A stretch of 64,000 nucleotides of DNA, from contig NZ_CP014275.1 of the NCBI RefSeq assembly GCF_001578105.1, positions 3,038,001-3,102,000 on the forward strand, read 5' to 3'. How positions within the stretch are numbered: position 1 is the first letter of the stretch; the number at the start of each line of letters is the position of its first letter. Made by a program: the position numbers and the translations under genes. Below the pieces are notes generated by a model, which saw only the letters and a program-made list of their open reading frames with translations, made no database searches and was not told the origin of the DNA. Below, piece after piece: positions 17,892 through 26,037 of this stretch. The DNA comes from Martelella sp. AD-3 (GTDB lineage: Bacteria > Pseudomonadota > Alphaproteobacteria > Rhizobiales > Rhizobiaceae).

Positions 17892-19040
17892 TTGCCGACG
17901 CCAGAAGCCGCCTCGAAAAAGGCTCCTTACCCGCCCCTCGGGCGCATTCTCCGCCGCGAACGCGTTCTCGGCCTTACGCTTCTGACCTGCCTTGTCGTCC
18001 TCGTCTTCGAAGACGGACTCTTTGCCGATCTCGGCAATCCCTTTCATCTCGTGCCGCTGATGGCCTGGCTGTTCTCGGTCATTCTCGCCACGGCGATCGG
18101 AGTCGTGCGCCATGCAGAAGCGCTCTCCGAACGCCTCGGCGAACCGCTCGGAACGCTGGTGCTGACGCTTTCGATCACCGGCATCGAAGTGATGAGCATC
18201 ACCGCCGTGATGCTGCATGGCGAGAACAATCCGGCCCTTGTGCGCGACACGCTGTTTTCCGTGGTGATGATCATCATGGGCGGCATGGTCGGCATCTCGC
18301 TTCTCCTCGGCGCGCTGCGCCACCGGGAGCTGACCTATAACCTGCAGGGCGCCAACGCCTATCTGAGCGTGATCATTCCCCTTGCCGCCTTCAGCCTGAT
18401 CCTGCCGGACCTGACGCTTTCAACCACCGGGCCGACGCTCTCGACCCTGCAGAAGATCATGGTCGGGGCCATGGCGGCCGGGCTCTATGTCATTTTCCTG
18501 CTGATCCAGACCGGACGGCATCGCGGTTACTTTTCCCAGCCGACAGAAGAAGAAGAGGGAGGAAACGAGACGCATGAGCCCTCCGATGCGCCGACGGCTC
18601 TGCATGTCCTGCTGCTGTTCTGCTACATCATTCCGGTCGTCTTCCTCGTCGAGCAGTTCGCAAGGCCCGTCGACTATGTGATCGAGACGCTTGGAGCGCC
18701 GGCGACCATCGGCGGCATCCTGATGGCGATCCTGGTAACGACCCCGGAGGGGATCGGCGGCGTGCGCGCTGCCATGAACCGGAGGCTCCAGTCCTCGGTC
18801 AACATCTTCCTCGGCTCGGTGCTGGCGACCATCGGCCTGACCGTTCCGATCATGCTGGTCATCTCAAGCCTGCTCGGTCTCGATCTCGAACTCGGGCTCG
18901 AACCGGCCAATATGCTGCTTCTGATCGTCATCCTTGCCGTCAGCATCGTCACTTTTTCCAGCGGCCGGACACACCTCCTTCAAGGCGCGGTACATTTCCT
19001 GATCTTCATTGCATTTCTCATTCTGAGCTACAGCGGATAG
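17892..19040 (+). CDS. chaA: ChaA-type Ca2+(Na+/K+)/H+ antiporter
   Basis: A 382-residue inner-membrane antiporter of the CaCA/CAX superfamily with about 11 membrane segments. Two alpha-repeat motifs are visible: GTLVLTLSITGIEVMSI in the first half and LVTTPEGIGGVRAAMNRR with NIFLGSVLATIGLTVP in the second; the acidic residues in these (ITGIE, TTPEG) are the cation site. A Glu/Asp-rich loop (TEEEEGGNETHE) separates the halves. Start: TTG at 17892, preceded by GAGAGGAGA at good spacing; an in-frame ATG at 17835 lacks a ribosome site and would add 19 non-conserved residues. The glutamate-receptor-like gene starts 30 bp after the stop, so they form a transcription unit. Confidence 0.88.
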   Translation: MPTPEAASKKAPYPPLGRILRRERVLGLTLLTCLVVLVFEDGLFADLGNPFHLVPLMAWLFSVILATAIGVVRHAEALSERLGEPLGTLVLTLSITGIEVMSITAVMLHGENNPALVRDTLFSVVMIIMGGMVGISLLLGALRHRELTYNLQGANAYLSVIIPLAAFSLILPDLTLSTTGPTLSTLQKIMVGAMAAGLYVIFLLIQTGRHRGYFSQPTEEEEGGNETHEPSDAPTALHVLLLFCYIIPVVFLVEQFARPVDYVIETLGAPATIGGILMAILVTTPEGIGGVRAAMNRRLQSSVNIFLGSVLATIGLTVPIMLVISSLLGLDLELGLEPANMLLLIVILAVSIVTFSSGRTHLLQGAVHFLIFIAFLILSYSG

Positions 19041-19070
19041 CCGGTAAAAACGGAAAGGACCAAACGAGAC

Positions 19071-20204
19071 ATGTCGAGTACCGGGAGAGCGCGGATTGTG
19101 GCGGCGGGCTTCAGCATCCTGCTTGGCCTCTTGCTTTCGCTATCGGGCCCCGTTGCGGGACCGCAGTCCGGCGCATGGGCACAGGAGGCGGAAATGCCGC
19201 GCGAAGTCCGCGTCGGCTACCGCGCCACACCGCCCTTCGTCACGCGTGACGAGGATGGCCGCTTTACCGGCATGGCCGCGGAACTCTGGAAGGAGATCGC
19301 CGAAGGGCTCGACATCAAGGCAACCTATGTCGAATATCCGACCGTCGCCGACCTTCTCGCCGCCGTGCGGGCGAAAGAGCTCGATGTTGCCGTCGGCGCC
19401 ATCTCCATCACCGAGGACCGCGCCGAGGTGGTGGATTTCACCCAGCCCTGGTTCGATTCCGGCCTCAGGGTCATGGTCGATGACCGCTCCGCCTCCTCGC
19501 TCGCGAATATCTGGAACGGCCTCGCCGAGGCCGGCTATCTGCGCTATTACGCCTGGCTCCTCGTGTTCATCATCCTCGGCACGATCGGGCTCACCTTCTT
19601 CGATCGCCATTTCGACAAGAATTTCCCCCGCCGCTGGCGCGACGGCGTGGCCGAAAGCTTCTATGCCGTCATGCTTGTGGTCACGAAGGGTTCGCTTCCC
19701 AGCCGCACAAAGCTGTTCGGCTGGATCGGCCGTCTGTTCGCCGCCTTCTGGCTCGTCATCGGCATCGCCGTGGTTGCCTATGTCACATCCTCCGTCACCA
19801 GCGTGATGACCAATATCGCGATTACCGGCAGCATCACCGGCCCTGACGATCTGCCGGGCCGCACGGTCGGTGTCTTTCGCGGCTCGACCGCGGAGGCCCT
19901 GGCCCGCCGGCAGGGCTATAATTTCATCACCTATGGCGGGATCGAGGAGGCGGTCGATGGCTTGCGCAGCGCCGAAGTCGACGCGCTGGTCGCCGACGCT
20001 CCGGTGCTGGAATATTACAAGGCGCAGAATCCGGGGCTCGGCCTTGATGTGGTCGGGCGGCTCTTTGCGCCGGACAAGTTCGGCTTCGCCCTGCCCTATG
20101 GCCAGGACACGCTGATCTATCCGGTCACTGTGCGCCTTCTCGCCTTGCAGGAAAACGGCTTTGTCACGGAGCTGAGCCGGAAGTATTTCGGCAACGAGCG
20201 ATAA
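19071..20204 (+). CDS. prokaryotic ionotropic glutamate receptor-like protein (SBP_bac_3 with inserted pore domain)
   Basis: A 377-residue protein with the split layout of GluR0-type receptors: signal peptide (1-38, ending AWA), ligand lobe S1 (about 45-140, VRVGYRATPPFV, DVAVGAISITEDRAEVVDFTQPW), membrane helix M1 (159-177), re-entrant pore loop (about 194-211), helix M2 (221-240) running into AYVTSSVTSVMTN, then lobe S2 (about 250-365, LPGRTVGVFRGSTAEALA, DALVADAPVLEYY). The SYTANLA-like gate of eukaryotic receptors corresponds to AYVTSSV here. The pore loop lacks the K+-channel TVGYGD and reads VVTKGSLPS, so ion selectivity is unclear. It is co-oriented with chaA, 30 bp downstream of it. 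A ligand-gated channel or a two-membrane-segment sensor are both possible. Confidence 0.85.
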   Translation: MSSTGRARIVAAGFSILLGLLLSLSGPVAGPQSGAWAQEAEMPREVRVGYRATPPFVTRDEDGRFTGMAAELWKEIAEGLDIKATYVEYPTVADLLAAVRAKELDVAVGAISITEDRAEVVDFTQPWFDSGLRVMVDDRSASSLANIWNGLAEAGYLRYYAWLLVFIILGTIGLTFFDRHFDKNFPRRWRDGVAESFYAVMLVVTKGSLPSRTKLFGWIGRLFAAFWLVIGIAVVAYVTSSVTSVMTNIAITGSITGPDDLPGRTVGVFRGSTAEALARRQGYNFITYGGIEEAVDGLRSAEVDALVADAPVLEYYKAQNPGLGLDVVGRLFAPDKFGFALPYGQDTLIYPVTVRLLALQENGFVTELSRKYFGNER

Positions 20205-20210
20205 GAAGCT

Positions 20211-21320
20211 TCAGTCCGCATGGCGGGCGAGAATGGCCTCGAGCCTTGGCGCCCGGTATCCGGGCACGGCGCGGTTGGCGAAGGCGAGGAAGCCGCCGAT
20301 GCGAAGCGCGACCTTCTGCGTATGGTTGCGGGCGATATCAACGAGCCTGTGGTCGAGATAGGGGTTGGCCAAGCGGTCAAGCGTCTCGTCGATATAGCGA
20401 TCCGCCTCCCTGCCGCGTCCCTCCGCGGCGAAGGCCGGCAGCACCTCGTCCGTATAGAGATCGAGGAGGTCCTTGCGGATCTTCGCGTCATCCATGCGTT
20501 CGCGCACGAAGGATTGTGGCGCATCCGCCCGCCTCCAGTTTTCGACAAGGTAGGTATGGCCGAGATTGAGGATGAAGAGCTTCATGGTCTCGACGTCGTC
20601 GAGGTCGCCGACGACCTTCAGCGCCGGATGCGCGCAGGGCAGCGTCAGCCCGACGCAGGCTTCGACCGCCCATAACGCATAGGGCTCGGTCACCGCGCCT
20701 GCCGGTTCCAGCGGTTCCGAGACGATCCGGTCGACGAGCGAATTCACCCAGAGCACCCTGGTCTCCAGCCAACGCGCATACTCGGACGAAAGCCGTTCGG
20801 CAACAGGCAGGACGCGCGCCTTCAGCGCCGCGCCGTTCTTGTGCAGCAGTTCGCAGGGCATGACCTGCAAGGGCCGCGCATTTTCCGCAAAGCGCGAAAA
20901 CAGCAAATGGGCGAGCTTGGCAGGAAAGGACATGGCCTGGCTGAAGGTCGAACCGTTGTCCGCCGGTCGGGGCAGAAACCCGTGCTCGGTGGTGTTGGAG
21001 AGGATGATCTCCGCCTCGTCGCGCAACACCCGCTCAACCTCCGGACGATCGATATCCGTCGACAGGGCCTTGCTGACGCTGGTGACGGTGCGGACGTCAT
21101 CGACGCGCGCGCCCTGAATGAGACCGCGCACCCGCACGTCAAAACCGGCTTTCATGGCCAGGGCTTTCAGCCTTTTCGCCCGGCCGGGATCCCCCGACGT
21201 CTGCACGACCGTGATGGGGCCGAGCGCCCTTCCGTCCTTCAGCGCCTCTGAAATGAAGAGGTCCGCATGGGCCTGAAGAAATCGGCTGGTGCCGAACTGC
21301 ACGATCGGAGTCGCCAGCAT
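20211..21320 (-). CDS. mannitol dehydrogenase-family oxidoreductase (tagaturonate reductase/UxaB-like)
   Basis: A 369-residue member of the polyol/hexuronate dehydrogenase family. The N-terminal Rossmann-like start PIVQFGTSRFLQAHADLF and ILSNTTEHGF are seen, followed by the C-terminal helical domain with the catalytic region NSLVDRIV and LFILNLGHTYLVENW. It is about 110 residues shorter than E. coli UxaB, matching a compact subgroup; the substrate (a ketouronate or sugar alcohol) cannot be fixed. It lies downstream of the TRAP genes on the same strand but past a hairpin, so it may have its own promoter. A GTAAAGGCG ribosome-like site precedes the ATG. Confidence 0.75.
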   Translation of the reverse strand: MLATPIVQFGTSRFLQAHADLFISEALKDGRALGPITVVQTSGDPGRAKRLKALAMKAGFDVRVRGLIQGARVDDVRTVTSVSKALSTDIDRPEVERVLRDEAEIILSNTTEHGFLPRPADNGSTFSQAMSFPAKLAHLLFSRFAENARPLQVMPCELLHKNGAALKARVLPVAERLSSEYARWLETRVLWVNSLVDRIVSEPLEPAGAVTEPYALWAVEACVGLTLPCAHPALKVVGDLDDVETMKLFILNLGHTYLVENWRRADAPQSFVRERMDDAKIRKDLLDLYTDEVLPAFAAEGRGREADRYIDETLDRLANPYLDHRLVDIARNHTQKVALRIGGFLAFANRAVPGYRAPRLEAILARHAD

Positions 21321-21428
21321 GGGAGAGCGCCTTTACTGTGCATCTCATAATAGAGAGCAGACATAATCTCCCTTAAATTTACCTTTGTCAAAAAGAGGCC
21401 GGCGATTCTCCTTCCGGATGCGACGTCT

Positions 21429-21455
21429 GGCACTGCCGACGATTGCGGCAGCGCC
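21429..21455 (-). terminator. hairpin after the first TRAP operon
   Basis: On the minus strand GGCGCTGCCG pairs with CGGCAGTGCC (10 bp, one G-T pair) around a 7-base loop, directly after the large-permease stop at 21462. A T run (CTCTTTTTG) follows only about 35 bases later, so termination is probably partial. Confidence 0.4.
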
Positions 21456-21461
21456 TCGGGA

Positions 21462-22775
21462 TCAAAGGCGCGCGAGCCAGGTGGCGATCGCCGGGAAGGC
21501 GACGATCAGCGCCAGCGAGACCAGCATGGCGCCGACAAAGGGAAGAGCGCCCCTGAAGATATCGGAGACCTTCAGCGACCGGTCGTTGATCGCGGATTTG
21601 ATGATGTAGACCGAAAGGCCGAAAGGCGGCGTCAGCAACCCGACCTCGACGGCCACCACGGTCAGGACGCCGAACCAGATCAGGTCGAAGCCCGCGGCTT
21701 CCGCGACCGGAAGCGCGATCGGCAGCAGGATCAGCATGATCGAGATGGAATCGATCAGGCACCCGAGCACGACGATCAGGAGCAGGTAGAGCAGCAGGAA
21801 GCCATAAGGGCCGATCGGACCCGACAGCATGGTCTCCGCCAGGAAACGCGGGACGCCCGAAAGCGCCAGCATGCGACTGAAAAAGGTGGCCGCAAGGATC
21901 AGGAACAGCACCGAAACGGTGATCTGCCCGGTTTCCACAAGAAGGCGCCAGAAGGAACGCGGCGTCAGAGAGCGGCGCAGAAGCGCGATCAAGAGGGCGC
22001 CCAGCGCGCCTGCGGCGCCGGCCTCGGTCGGGTTGAGGAAGCCGCCATAGAGCCCACCCAGCACGAGCAGCATGAGGAAGATGATCGGCACCGCCTTGCG
22101 GACAAGCGCCAGCCAGCCGATCTCCGCGTCGTGGGTTTCCGGCTTTTCCGGCGTAAACACGAAATCCGGCTTCAGCCAGGCCAGCAGGAAGATGGTGACC
22201 GAAAAGGCAACCGCCAGAAGAAGCCCCGGGCCGACGCCGGCGAGAAACATCCGACCGACCGATTCCTCGGCCAGAACCGCATAGACGATCATCAGCAGCG
22301 AGGGCGGGATCAGCATGCCGAGCACGGAGGAGCCGGCAACGACGCCGGTCGCGAACTTGGCGGTATAGCCGTGGCGCGTCATCTCCGGCACCGCGACCCG
22401 GCTGAACACGGTGGCGGACGCGATGGAAACACCGGTGATCGCCGCAAACACGGCATTGGCGAAGACCGTGGCGATGCCGAGTCCGGCCGTGATCCGGCCC
22501 ATCAGCCGCTGGAAAACGTCGAATGTGTCCTTGCCGACCTTCGAGATCGTCACCAGGAGACCCATCAGCACGAAAAGCGGCACGATGGCATAAAGATATT
22601 CCCTAAGCGAATTGTTGGCGACGGCGCCGAGCATGCGCATCGATACCGCTTCGCCGCGAATCGCCGAAACGCCGATGAAGGAGACGAACAGCATGCTGAC
22701 GCCGATCGGCATGCCGACATAGATCAGAACAAGCAGGCCGGCGATCGCCAGCCCTCCGATTTCGAGCGGGCTCAT
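21462..22775 (-). CDS. dctM: TRAP transporter large permease subunit (DctM family)
   Basis: A 437-residue, 12-13-helix membrane subunit of a tripartite ATP-independent transporter; it carries the Na+-coupled substrate pathway. Family motifs: AVANNSLREYLYAIVPLFVLMG, TGVSIASATVFSRVAVPEMTRHGY, GSSVLGMLIPPSLLMIVYAVLAEESVGRMF, LNPTEAGAAGALGA, LTPPFGLSVYIIKS. The start codon at 22775 overlaps the small-permease stop by 4 bp (ATGA), so translation is coupled. It is last of the dctPQM set. Confidence 0.93.
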   Translation of the reverse strand: MSPLEIGGLAIAGLLVLIYVGMPIGVSMLFVSFIGVSAIRGEAVSMRMLGAVANNSLREYLYAIVPLFVLMGLLVTISKVGKDTFDVFQRLMGRITAGLGIATVFANAVFAAITGVSIASATVFSRVAVPEMTRHGYTAKFATGVVAGSSVLGMLIPPSLLMIVYAVLAEESVGRMFLAGVGPGLLLAVAFSVTIFLLAWLKPDFVFTPEKPETHDAEIGWLALVRKAVPIIFLMLLVLGGLYGGFLNPTEAGAAGALGALLIALLRRSLTPRSFWRLLVETGQITVSVLFLILAATFFSRMLALSGVPRFLAETMLSGPIGPYGFLLLYLLLIVVLGCLIDSISIMLILLPIALPVAEAAGFDLIWFGVLTVVAVEVGLLTPPFGLSVYIIKSAINDRSLKVSDIFRGALPFVGAMLVSLALIVAFPAIATWLARL

Positions 22776-23335
22776 GTGTTCTCTCCAGCTTTGCGGCAGG
22801 CAACAAGGTCGCTCAGCGCACGCACCAGAAATTCGAGCGCGGCGACGCTGACGCCGAGGACGATGAAGGCGCGGAAAGGCCACACGGGCAGGGTGGCAAT
22901 GCCGGTGACGCCGATATACTCGCCCGACGCCCAGTCCTTCTGCAGGATAAGGAAACTCGACCAGGCGATCAGGCCGATCATCGCCGCTCCGGTCAGGTTG
23001 AAAAGCGCCGACAGGATGCTGCCGGCCACCGGCCGCTTCAGTCTGAAGGCGGGAAAGAAGATCTCCGTGCGGGCGAGCCGGTCGGCGCGGATCGTGGTGG
23101 CAAGCTGCAGCGAGACGATCATCACCAGCAGCAGCGCCCCGAGTTCGGAGACCAGCGGCAGCGACGAGCCCAGCAGGTTGCGCATGAAGATGTCGGCGGA
23201 GATGACCAGCATCAGCACCAGAATGAGCACGGTTCCAAGCGCCGCCAGACCATCGACAAGCATGTGCCAGGCGCGTCCGAAGGCGTTCGGGGGGCGCCCG
23301 TCTGGATGACGGGCGCTTTCGGTGGTGGATGACAT
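22772..23335 (-). CDS. dctQ: TRAP transporter small permease subunit (DctQ family)
   Basis: A 187-residue membrane protein with four hydrophobic segments, starting at about residues 30, 68, 112 and 150. DctQ hallmarks are ADIFMRNLLGSSLPLVSELG and IRADRLARTEIF. It pairs with the large permease. The N-terminus is longer than usual (25 polar residues). It starts 9 bp after the binding-protein stop and overlaps dctM by 4 bp. Confidence 0.9.
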   Translation of the reverse strand: MSSTTESARHPDGRPPNAFGRAWHMLVDGLAALGTVLILVLMLVISADIFMRNLLGSSLPLVSELGALLLVMIVSLQLATTIRADRLARTEIFFPAFRLKRPVAGSILSALFNLTGAAMIGLIAWSSFLILQKDWASGEYIGVTGIATLPVWPFRAFIVLGVSVAALEFLVRALSDLVACRKAGENT

Positions 23336-23344
23336 CGGGCCGCC

Positions 23345-24418
23345 TTACTGGTCCCAGTCGCGCATCGGCGTCTCGCCGCGCTCGCGCAGACCATCCATAT
23401 AGGCGTTCAGGAATGCGCGCGCCGGAAGGCCCTGGGCCTCCAGATTGTCGGCCCATTCGCCGGCAAGGTCCGGCAGCATGGCAACCCAGGCCTCACGCTC
23501 TTCCTCGGGCATTTCGACGAGGGTCACCGGCGGGTTCTGGTCGGCGCCGAGCTCCACCATCGCCTCGAGAGCGGCCTCGTGCCCTTCCAGAAGCTGCTTG
23601 CCGTGGGCGGCGGTGTAATATTTGCCGGCCTCGATCATCGCGTCCTGGACCTCCGTCGGCAGCGTGTCCCAGATATCGCGGTTGATGGCGAGCGCGCCGG
23701 AGAAGGACACGGCCGCGTCGAAGCGGTTGAGATAGGGCGCGACCTCGTAGAGCTTCGCCGGCTTGGCGCCAAGGGCAAGCGTCAGCACGCCGTCGGAAAC
23801 GCCGGTCTGGATATCGGTGTAGAAGGTGGTCAGCGCGCCGTCCACGGCATTGGCGCCGGTTCCGCGCAGCCAGGTGCCGAGCACGCCGGGGGCGGAGATC
23901 TTCATGCCGTCGATATCGGCGATGCCTTCGATCGGCTCCTTGGTGTAGATGTCGTACATGTCGGTCCCGGTGAGCCCCAGAACCTTGAGGTTATATTGCT
24001 CCCACTCCTCGCGGAAAGCCTCGTTGTTCTCCATCAGATCTTCCATCACCTCAAGCTGAAGCTGCGGATTGGCGGTGGAGAACGGCGCGTAGCTCGTCGC
24101 CTGGCTGAGCGGCAGCTTCGCCGGTTCCAGCAGCGAGAACACCCAGCCGATATCGGTGATGCCTTCCTCGACGGAAGACAGCGTGGCATTGGCCTTGTAG
24201 AGCTGGCCGCCGAAGGCCTCGTTCCAGTTGATCCTGTAATCGCCGGTCTCCGCGAGGATCTCGTCGGTCTTTGCCATGAAGTGGGTCTGGATCATGCCGA
24301 CCCACGGGATCACCGTCGGATGGCTGGAGGCCACCGTCAGGTTGATGGTTTCCTGCGCGAACAGCGCCGAGGGCATCGCCACCATGGCGACAGTCGTCAG
24401 TCTCAGAAAATTGCGCAT
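23345..24418 (-). CDS. dctP: TRAP transporter solute-binding protein (DctP family)
   Basis: A 357-residue periplasmic binding protein. The signal peptide (1-21) ends FAQ and the mature part begins ETINLTVASSHPTV. DctP features: NWNEAFGGQLYKANATLSSVEEGITDIGWV, GLTGTDMYDIYT, and FYTDIQTGVSDGVLTLALGAKPAKLYEVAPYL. The Arg that binds the ligand carboxylate in most TRAP SBPs is likely in WLRGTGAN. Substrate unknown, most likely an organic acid; the neighbouring CoA-transferase and lyase genes fit import of a dicarboxylate or aromatic acid. It is preceded by the YciI-like gene, 24 bp upstream. Confidence 0.92.
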   Translation of the reverse strand: MRNFLRLTTVAMVAMPSALFAQETINLTVASSHPTVIPWVGMIQTHFMAKTDEILAETGDYRINWNEAFGGQLYKANATLSSVEEGITDIGWVFSLLEPAKLPLSQATSYAPFSTANPQLQLEVMEDLMENNEAFREEWEQYNLKVLGLTGTDMYDIYTKEPIEGIADIDGMKISAPGVLGTWLRGTGANAVDGALTTFYTDIQTGVSDGVLTLALGAKPAKLYEVAPYLNRFDAAVSFSGALAINRDIWDTLPTEVQDAMIEAGKYYTAAHGKQLLEGHEAALEAMVELGADQNPPVTLVEMPEEEREAWVAMLPDLAGEWADNLEAQGLPARAFLNAYMDGLRERGETPMRDWDQ

Positions 24419-24442
24419 GTTTTCTCCTCCCGAAAGATGCGT

Positions 24443-24838
24443 TCAGTCCATCACGAATGTCTGTGTCGAATAGTCCAGCCGAAGGGAAACCCGTCCCTCA
24501 TTGATCATCCAGGGGCGCACCCTGAAACGTCTCGCGCCCGCCTTGTGCATGGGATCGTTGCGGGCGATCTCGGCTGCGGCTTCCGCGCTTTCGGCGCGGA
24601 TGATCACCATGCCCTCGCCCGCCCAGCTCTCGCCGTCATCGGAAAACAGCGGCCCCGCGGCATAAAGCACGCCGTCCCGCTCCAGCCCGACCTGATAGGC
24701 GAGATGGGCTTCCATGTTCTCAAACACCGGACCCATGCCGCTCGTTGCCTCGGTGAAGACGGCGAACAATTTTTTCTGCAGCATGGCCTTGCTGGCTTCC
24801 ATCACGGCTGTCGCCGGAACGGTCTCTGTCTGTTGCAT
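24443..24838 (-). CDS. YciI-like (dimeric alpha/beta barrel) protein
   Basis: A 131-residue protein of the YciI/muconolactone-isomerase-like fold: KLFAVFTEATSG, then MEAHLAYQVGLERDGVLYAAGPLFSDDG with the conserved His of the family, and EGMVIIRAESAEAAAEIARNDP. YciI relatives include chloromuconolactone dehalogenases and other small enzymes acting on ring-cleavage lactones; many are uncharacterised. Its place between a CoA transferase and a TRAP transporter suggests a step in the same catabolic route (inference). A GTG three codons upstream (24847) is possible; AGAGGTG before the ATG favours 24838. Confidence 0.75.
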   Translation of the reverse strand: MQQTETVPATAVMEASKAMLQKKLFAVFTEATSGMGPVFENMEAHLAYQVGLERDGVLYAAGPLFSDDGESWAGEGMVIIRAESAEAAAEIARNDPMHKAGARRFRVRPWMINEGRVSLRLDYSTQTFVMD

Positions 24839-24880
24839 GCCGGTCACCTCTCTATTGTGGCCGTTGTGGACGCGCCTCGT

Positions 24881-26026
24881 TCAGCCCGCCTTGTGGCGCG
24901 CAATTTCTGCGCGGATTTCCGCGCCGTGCTGGTCGAGCAGCGGCGGTGCATCGATCTCTGTTTCGACCTGATCATCGAAGCTGTAGGGCGGACGCACGGT
25001 TCTGGTCTTTCCCTTTTCGGGATGATCCATCTCGACGGCGATCTTCAGGTGCTGCGCCTGCGGATCATCAAGGGCCTCGTCGCTGTCGTAGGCCGGCGCA
25101 TGCGGCACGCCGGCCTCGAGCAGCTTCTCGCACCAGTGATCGCGCGTTTGCGTCTTGAAGACAGGCGTCAGGATTTCGATGAGATCGTCCTGATGCTGGA
25201 TGCGCTCCAGGCGTTCGGCAAAGCGCGGATCATCGGCTAGCTGTCCCTGTCCGGTCGCCTGAAGCAGCCCTTCCCAGAACTTGGCCGGCGAGGACATGTG
25301 GATCGCCACCCATTTTCCGTCCGAACATTCGAACGTGTAGCTCTGGGAGACAGTCGGCCGCGACAGAGGCCCCATCACCTCGCCGACGGCGAAATAATGG
25401 GTGAAGCTGTCGAGATTGAAATGGGTCATCGCCTCCAGCATCGAGATATCGATGCGGCGCCCCTTGCCCGTGCTCGTGCGCTCCAGAAGGGCGGCGAGAA
25501 TGGCCATGGCGGCGTATTGCCCGGTGAGCGCATCGGCAATCGCAGGTCCGATAACGCGCGGATTGGTCGGCGGCGTCACAAGCCTCAGGAAGCCGCTTGC
25601 GGCCTGGGCAACGGTGTCGAAGGCCGGCCGGTCGCGCGCCGGGCCCGACTGGCCGAAGCCGGAAATCGCGCAATAGATCAGGTCCGGCTTCACCGCGCGC
25701 AAATCCGCCTCCCCCACGCCCAGACGTTCGGCAACGCCGGGGCGGAAGTTCTGGATGAACACATCGGCCGTCGAGACGAGATCATGTAGGAAGGCCAGTT
25801 CGTCCGGGTCCTTGGTGTCGATCGCGATCGAGCGCTTGTTGCGGTTGTAGGTCTGGTAGTGCGGCGAATAGAGCCCGCCCTTGAAGGCGCGGAAGGGGTC
25901 TCCGGCGCCCGGCCGCTCCACCTTGATGACATCGGCGCCGAGGTCGCCGAGATGCATGGCGGCGGCGGGACCGGTAATATAGGTTCCGAGCTCGATGACC
26001 CTGATATTCTTGAGGATCTTGACCAT
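24881..26026 (-). CDS. CaiB/BaiF (family III) CoA transferase
   Basis: A 381-residue CoA transferase that moves CoA between carboxylic acids through an enzyme-aspartyl anhydride. Seen: the N-terminal IRVIELGTYITGPAAAMHLGDLGADVIKVE, the RNKRSIAIDTK segment, VFIQNFRPGVAERLG, and DRPAFDTVAQAASG in which D137 aligns with the catalytic Asp; ADALTGQYAAMAILAALLERTSTGKG is the second family block. Full length for the family. It starts 11 bp after the citryl-CoA-lyase-like gene and probably makes the thioester that enzyme cleaves (inference). Confidence 0.9.
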   Translation of the reverse strand: MVKILKNIRVIELGTYITGPAAAMHLGDLGADVIKVERPGAGDPFRAFKGGLYSPHYQTYNRNKRSIAIDTKDPDELAFLHDLVSTADVFIQNFRPGVAERLGVGEADLRAVKPDLIYCAISGFGQSGPARDRPAFDTVAQAASGFLRLVTPPTNPRVIGPAIADALTGQYAAMAILAALLERTSTGKGRRIDISMLEAMTHFNLDSFTHYFAVGEVMGPLSRPTVSQSYTFECSDGKWVAIHMSSPAKFWEGLLQATGQGQLADDPRFAERLERIQHQDDLIEILTPVFKTQTRDHWCEKLLEAGVPHAPAYDSDEALDDPQAQHLKIAVEMDHPEKGKTRTVRPPYSFDDQVETEIDAPPLLDQHGAEIRAEIARHKAG

Positions 26027-26037
26027 CCGGCTTCTCC

